Positions 61,086 through 64,000 of a DNA stretch of 64,000 nt are shown piece by piece (within the stretch, counting starts at the first letter, position 1; each line of letters begins with the position of its first letter). Position numbers and translations under genes: made by a program. Under the pieces are notes generated by a model that saw only the letters and a list, made by a program, of their open reading frames with translations, searched no databases and had not been told where the DNA came from. This DNA is from Bacillus andreraoultii (GTDB lineage: Bacteria > Bacillota > Bacilli > Bacillales > Caldibacillaceae). The stretch covers positions 1,681,797 to 1,745,796 of the forward strand of contig NZ_LN868937.1 of assembly GCF_001244735.1 (NCBI RefSeq), in the 5' to 3' direction.

Positions 61086-61955
61086 ATGAATTTAACTAGA
61101 CAGAATGAATTAAAACGCGATTTCATTCACTCAAAATTCTTAAGACCGTTTATACAACTTATTCATTTCGGTTGGAAACAAGCTCTGTCATGTATTTTCC
61201 CGGTTGTCATTTTTGCTACTTTGGCGATTACACAATTCATTCAGCTTCCCTTTTTACCTCGGTATGACTGGTTACTCATTTTGCTTCTTTTGATGCAATG
61301 GTGGATGGTTCGCTCAGGTCTTGAAACAAGAGATGAGCTAAAGGTGATCACTTTATTCCACCTTATTGGACTGGCGCTTGAGATTTTCAAGGTACATATG
61401 GGTTCTTGGTCTTATCCTGAAAAGGGGATTTTTAAAGTGTTCGGAGTTCCTTTATATAGCGGATTTATGTATGCAAGTGTAGCGAGTTATCTTTGCCAAG
61501 CATGGAGGAGATTACAGGTTGAACTTTTCAAGTGGCCGCCGTTCATACTAGTAGTCGTGTTAGCATCGGCAATTTATTTAAACTTCTTTACACATCATTT
61601 TTGGATAGATATCCGTTTGTGGTTAGCTGGACTTGTTATCATTGTCTTCTGGCAATCAAGCGTTTCGTATGAGGTTAATGGCACTCGTTACCTTATGCCA
61701 CTTGTTTTATCTTTTGTGCTCATCGGATTTTTTATTTGGATAGCTGAAAATATAGCAACGTTCTTTGGGGCATGGCAATATCCAAACCAGACCGATACAT
61801 GGAGCATTGTGTATATTGGAAAGGTGAGTTCATGGGTGTTATTAGTTATTGTTAGCTTTCTCATTGTAGCGACGTTGAAGCAGGTGAAGGGAGGAAAAAG
61901 GATGCGTGAGGGTAAGAACTTAGGAAAGTTAACATTGAAATTTCCTTTTTTTTAG
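61086..61955 (+). CDS. yoaT: DUF817 membrane protein (YoaT)
   Basis: A 289-residue protein with about eight helices. The family pattern is visible in FHLIGLALEIFKVHMGSWSYPE and FIWIAENIATFFGAWQYPNQ, both with conserved E, W and Y near helix ends. It matches DUF817 (YoaT), whose function is unknown. GGAGGG precedes the ATG. It follows yoaS-yozG and is closely followed by a UppS-like gene. Confidence 0.85.
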   Translation: MNLTRQNELKRDFIHSKFLRPFIQLIHFGWKQALSCIFPVVIFATLAITQFIQLPFLPRYDWLLILLLLMQWWMVRSGLETRDELKVITLFHLIGLALEIFKVHMGSWSYPEKGIFKVFGVPLYSGFMYASVASYLCQAWRRLQVELFKWPPFILVVVLASAIYLNFFTHHFWIDIRLWLAGLVIIVFWQSSVSYEVNGTRYLMPLVLSFVLIGFFIWIAENIATFFGAWQYPNQTDTWSIVYIGKVSSWVLLVIVSFLIVATLKQVKGGKRMREGKNLGKLTLKFPFF

Positions 61956-61986
61956 TAAACATAAATTGAAAGTTCATGAAAATAAA

Positions 61987-62718
61987 ATGGTGGATAATAT
62001 ACCAGAACATATCGCAATTATTATGGATGGAAATGGGCGTTGGGCTGAAAAGCGGGGGATACCCAGATTTGCTGGTCATAAAGAAGGGGTATCAACGGTT
62101 GTAAGTATTGTCAAGACTGCCATCAAATACAAGGTGAGGGTATTAACACTGTATGCCTTTTCTACGGAAAACTGGAAACGTCCAAAACCAGAGGTAGATT
62201 TTATTTTGAAACTACCAAAAGAGTTTTTAAACATTTATTTACCAGAGCTTAAAGCGAATCATGTGCGTATCGGGGCTATTGGGGATATGGAAAAACTCCC
62301 TTTTCATACTCGTGAAGCATTACAGTATGCAATTGATAGTACCAAAGAGAATGACGGACTACAAATGAATTTTGCCCTAAACTATGGAGGAAGAGACGAG
62401 ATTCTCCATGCTGTAAAAGCAATGGCTACTGATTTAAATGATGGAAAAATATCAATCGATAAAGTAGACAACAAACAGTTTTCGAAATATTTGTATACGA
62501 CTGACCTTCCAGAACCAGATTTACTTATTCGAACGGGCGGAGAAAAACGTCTAAGTAATTTTTTGCTTTGGCAATTAGCGTATACAGAGTTCTGGTTTAC
62601 CGATGTACTGTGGCCAGATTTTTCAGAAAAGGAGTTTTTACGTGCACTTGAGGATTATGGAAAACGTAAGAGAAGATATGGTGGTGTAGATGAATTGAAT
62701 GAAGCAATACTTAGTTAA
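61987..62718 (+). CDS. uppS: Isoprenyl transferase (UppS paralogue)
   Basis: A 243-residue cis-prenyltransferase that extends farnesyl diphosphate with isopentenyl diphosphate. Motifs: the catalytic aspartate in IIMDGNGRWAEKRG, FAGHKEG, TLYAFSTENWKRP, ALNYGGRDEI, and RTGGEKRLSNFLLWQLAYTEFWF. The usual motif is RTSGE; the glycine here is unusual. Housekeeping uppS lies in the frr-uppS-cdsA cluster of bacilli, so this stand-alone gene is probably a second copy with a different product or condition. ATG 61987 fits the family start. The TTG at 61966 is also open; neither has a good ribosome site. Confidence 0.85.
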   Translation: MVDNIPEHIAIIMDGNGRWAEKRGIPRFAGHKEGVSTVVSIVKTAIKYKVRVLTLYAFSTENWKRPKPEVDFILKLPKEFLNIYLPELKANHVRIGAIGDMEKLPFHTREALQYAIDSTKENDGLQMNFALNYGGRDEILHAVKAMATDLNDGKISIDKVDNKQFSKYLYTTDLPEPDLLIRTGGEKRLSNFLLWQLAYTEFWFTDVLWPDFSEKEFLRALEDYGKRKRRYGGVDELNEAILS

Positions 62719-62812
62719 CTTTCGAAAAAAGCGTTTTCAATGTAGAAACAACAATAAATATGATATAAATAAATTATAGTGTTTTAAAAAGATTCAAAAA
62801 GGGGTTGTTTCG

Positions 62813-63349
62813 ATGGGAGAGTTGACTTTTACACCGTTAACAGATGAGTTAGAAGATTTAGTTACATTTTTCATAGAAAATACGTGGGAATTTCATCGGG
62901 ATCCACATCCGTCAAAATATAAAATCATGCAGTCATTTCATAAAGGATGGTATCAGGATGAGCGGGCAACATTTTGGATCAACAAGAATGGGGAAAAGAT
63001 TGGTTTGATTATTTTGGACGATATAACAGATACGATTCCGATGTTCGATATTCGCCTTGCAACGAGATGGCGAGGAATGGGATATGGCACAGAAGCAGTT
63101 AACTGGATAAAGGAATACATATTTAGACTTCCTGATCGAAAAATAAGAATTGAAGCTTATACCCGATATGATAATGTACCGATGAGAAAAGCACTTACGA
63201 AATGCGGGTTTGTTAAGGAAGGCTACTTACGGGATGCATGGGAAAATGATGACGGCTCCCTTATGGACGCAATGATCTATGCAATAACCCGATCGGATTG
63301 GGAACACGGGATTACCACACCAATTAAACTCGATGCAGAGACGTTTTAA
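62813..63349 (+). CDS. GNAT-family acetyltransferase, RimJ/RimL type
   Basis: A 178-residue acetyltransferase. RLATRWRGMGYGTEAVNWIKEYIF holds the acetyl-CoA loop (R-G-M-G-Y-G), and EAYTRYDNVPMRKALTKCGFVKEGYLRDAWENDDGS is the classical RimJ/RimL C-terminal pattern with N and GF. It acetylates a protein N-terminus or a small amine. AAAGGGG precedes the ATG. It stands alone after the UppS-like gene. Confidence 0.88.
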   Translation: MGELTFTPLTDELEDLVTFFIENTWEFHRDPHPSKYKIMQSFHKGWYQDERATFWINKNGEKIGLIILDDITDTIPMFDIRLATRWRGMGYGTEAVNWIKEYIFRLPDRKIRIEAYTRYDNVPMRKALTKCGFVKEGYLRDAWENDDGSLMDAMIYAITRSDWEHGITTPIKLDAETF

Positions 63350-63459
63350 AAAGGTATATCCTTTCCATAAAAAATTGAAGTCACTTTGGAATGATGAAGA
63401 TCGATTTGAACGAGAACGAAACCGATAAGGCAGGCTTTTATTAAAGGAGATAGATAACA

Positions 63460-63669
63460 TATCTAGTAATCATGAGACATATGAAAAAAATCTTAACCTA
63501 TGCAAACACATTATATGGGAATGAAACATTAGGAGCAGTGTTTTTGGAAAATGATACAGACTTAAATCTTCGTCCGATGGATCAATTTAGTCATTCGGAA
63601 TTAGAGGAGTAACATCGACTGCTATGGGACACGATTCAAAATGTTCAGGAAAAACACAATCACGGGTAA
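63460..63669 (+). pseudogene. Decayed small gene (start lost, frameshift, in-frame TAA)
   Basis: AAAGGAG (63444-63450) is followed at correct distance by ATA (63460), perhaps a mutated ATG, reading SSNHETYEK. Within a run of seven A the frame shifts and continues as ILTYANTLYGNETLGAVF and MDQFSHSELEE to TAA 63610, then HRLLWDTIQNVQ to TAA 63667. Alternatively, translation from ATG 63472 gives a 46-residue fragment. No family recognised; about 70 residues if repaired. Confidence 0.5.
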
Positions 63670-63707
63670 CCGAAAAGATGAGGGAAATCTTAATGGTTAC
63701 CCTTTTT
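63664..63707 (+). terminator. Terminator after the decayed gene
   Basis: GGGTAACC and GGTTACCC with inner AAGATGAGGGAAATCTT hairpin, followed by five T. Confidence 0.8.
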
Positions 63708-63712
63708 AGAAT

Positions 63713-63756
63713 TATGTCGAGAACCCTCGTGACTTTTAGATATGAGTTGTTGACTT
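63713..63756 (-). repeat. Short imperfect palindrome, family C copy 3 (inverted)
   Basis: TATGTCGAGAACCCTCGTGAC ... GAGTTGTTGAC is the reverse complement of the copy at 31094 with few changes. Confidence 0.6.
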
Positions 63757-63820
63757 GAAAGGTAAGTATAAATAGGTTTCTATCTTCTTTAAATAAATAA
63801 GTGCATATGAATGGCTTTGG
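63757..63820 (+). repeat. Family A repeat, copy 6 (diverged)
   Basis: GGTAAGTATAAATAGGTTTC ... TCTTCTTT followed by AATAAGTGCATATGAATGGCTTTGG. The tail is well kept, the head weak. It directly abuts the family C copy. The remaining 180 bases to the window end show no gene. Confidence 0.5.
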
Positions 63821-64000
63821 TTGAATTACCCTACAACCAAGAAAATTTCTTTCTGTAATCTAGGATTCTACTATCGCTTATAAGCTCGAATGTCATAGTT
63901 TTCTTGAGTAATGAGAATGGGTAAAGAACATGTTAGTTGAAAAATACATATTTCTTATTTAAAAGACAAATAATAATACCGTTTCTTACCATATAGATTA

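Overview
This is an AT-rich chromosomal window from a spore-forming, flagellated member of the Bacillaceae. The evidence for that family is: strong AGGAGG-type ribosome sites; spore-type genes (two YjcZ-family miniproteins, a YppG-like protein, ykuD); a motA-motB pair; the pspA-ydjG-ydjH-ydjI envelope-stress operon; the yckB-yckA pair; a yoaS-yozG-yoaT run; and an S-box riboswitch. I cannot name the genus. I saw no rRNA, tRNA, prophage, CRISPR array or intact insertion sequence.

Layout. 0-9.5 kb: end of an ABC exporter, PAP2 phosphatase, GNAT and Nudix enzymes, a cysteine-poor HesB-like protein, RNase HI, motB/motA, exoA, mug and a CAP-domain protein. 9.7-18.9 kb: small spore proteins, an MFS exporter, a TraB-domain protein, an RlmN-family enzyme, two flavoproteins, the YkuD L,D-transpeptidase and a gamma-carbonic-anhydrase-like protein. 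19-22.5 kb: a polyamine operon speA-speE-speB leading from arginine through agmatine and putrescine to spermidine. 22.6-30.8 kb: a YitT protein, a cupin pseudogene, proC and the pspA operon with a candidate sigma-W promoter. 31-35.1 kb: a SAM-I (S-box) riboswitch heads a minus-strand set of OsmC-like protein, DszA/NtaA-type flavin monooxygenase, sodium:solute symporter and a previously unlisted 31-residue membrane protein. This looks like a sulfur-scavenging operon and is the most interesting system here. 35-45.6 kb: MFS drug exporter with divergent TetR regulator, DUF2922/DUF1659 pair, BCCT osmolyte transporter, ECF sigma factor with fused anti-sigma factor, HD protein, TM2 protein, and a rhomboid-like/transglutaminase fusion. 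45.6-64 kb: CoxG-like protein, chemoreceptor, ABC import pair lacking an ATPase, second YitT protein, RarD, a large SF1 helicase, metallo-hydrolase, several unknowns, a broken TetR gene, a group II intron remnant, yoaS-yozG-yoaT, a stand-alone UppS paralogue and a GNAT enzyme.

Non-coding layer. The intergenic space is rich in structure. Three dispersed repeat families recur: a hairpin-headed repeat (six copies), a MITE-like element of about 115-120 bp with terminal inverted repeats (four copies), and a short imperfect palindrome of about 45 bp (three copies). There is also a 52-bp tandem array, many intrinsic terminators and several operator-like palindromes. Three genes are broken by in-frame TAA codons, consistent with ongoing gene decay.

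Starts were re-chosen from ribosome binding sites where the longest open frame was not the best choice. All family assignments come from recalled motifs and family resemblance, not from database searches.
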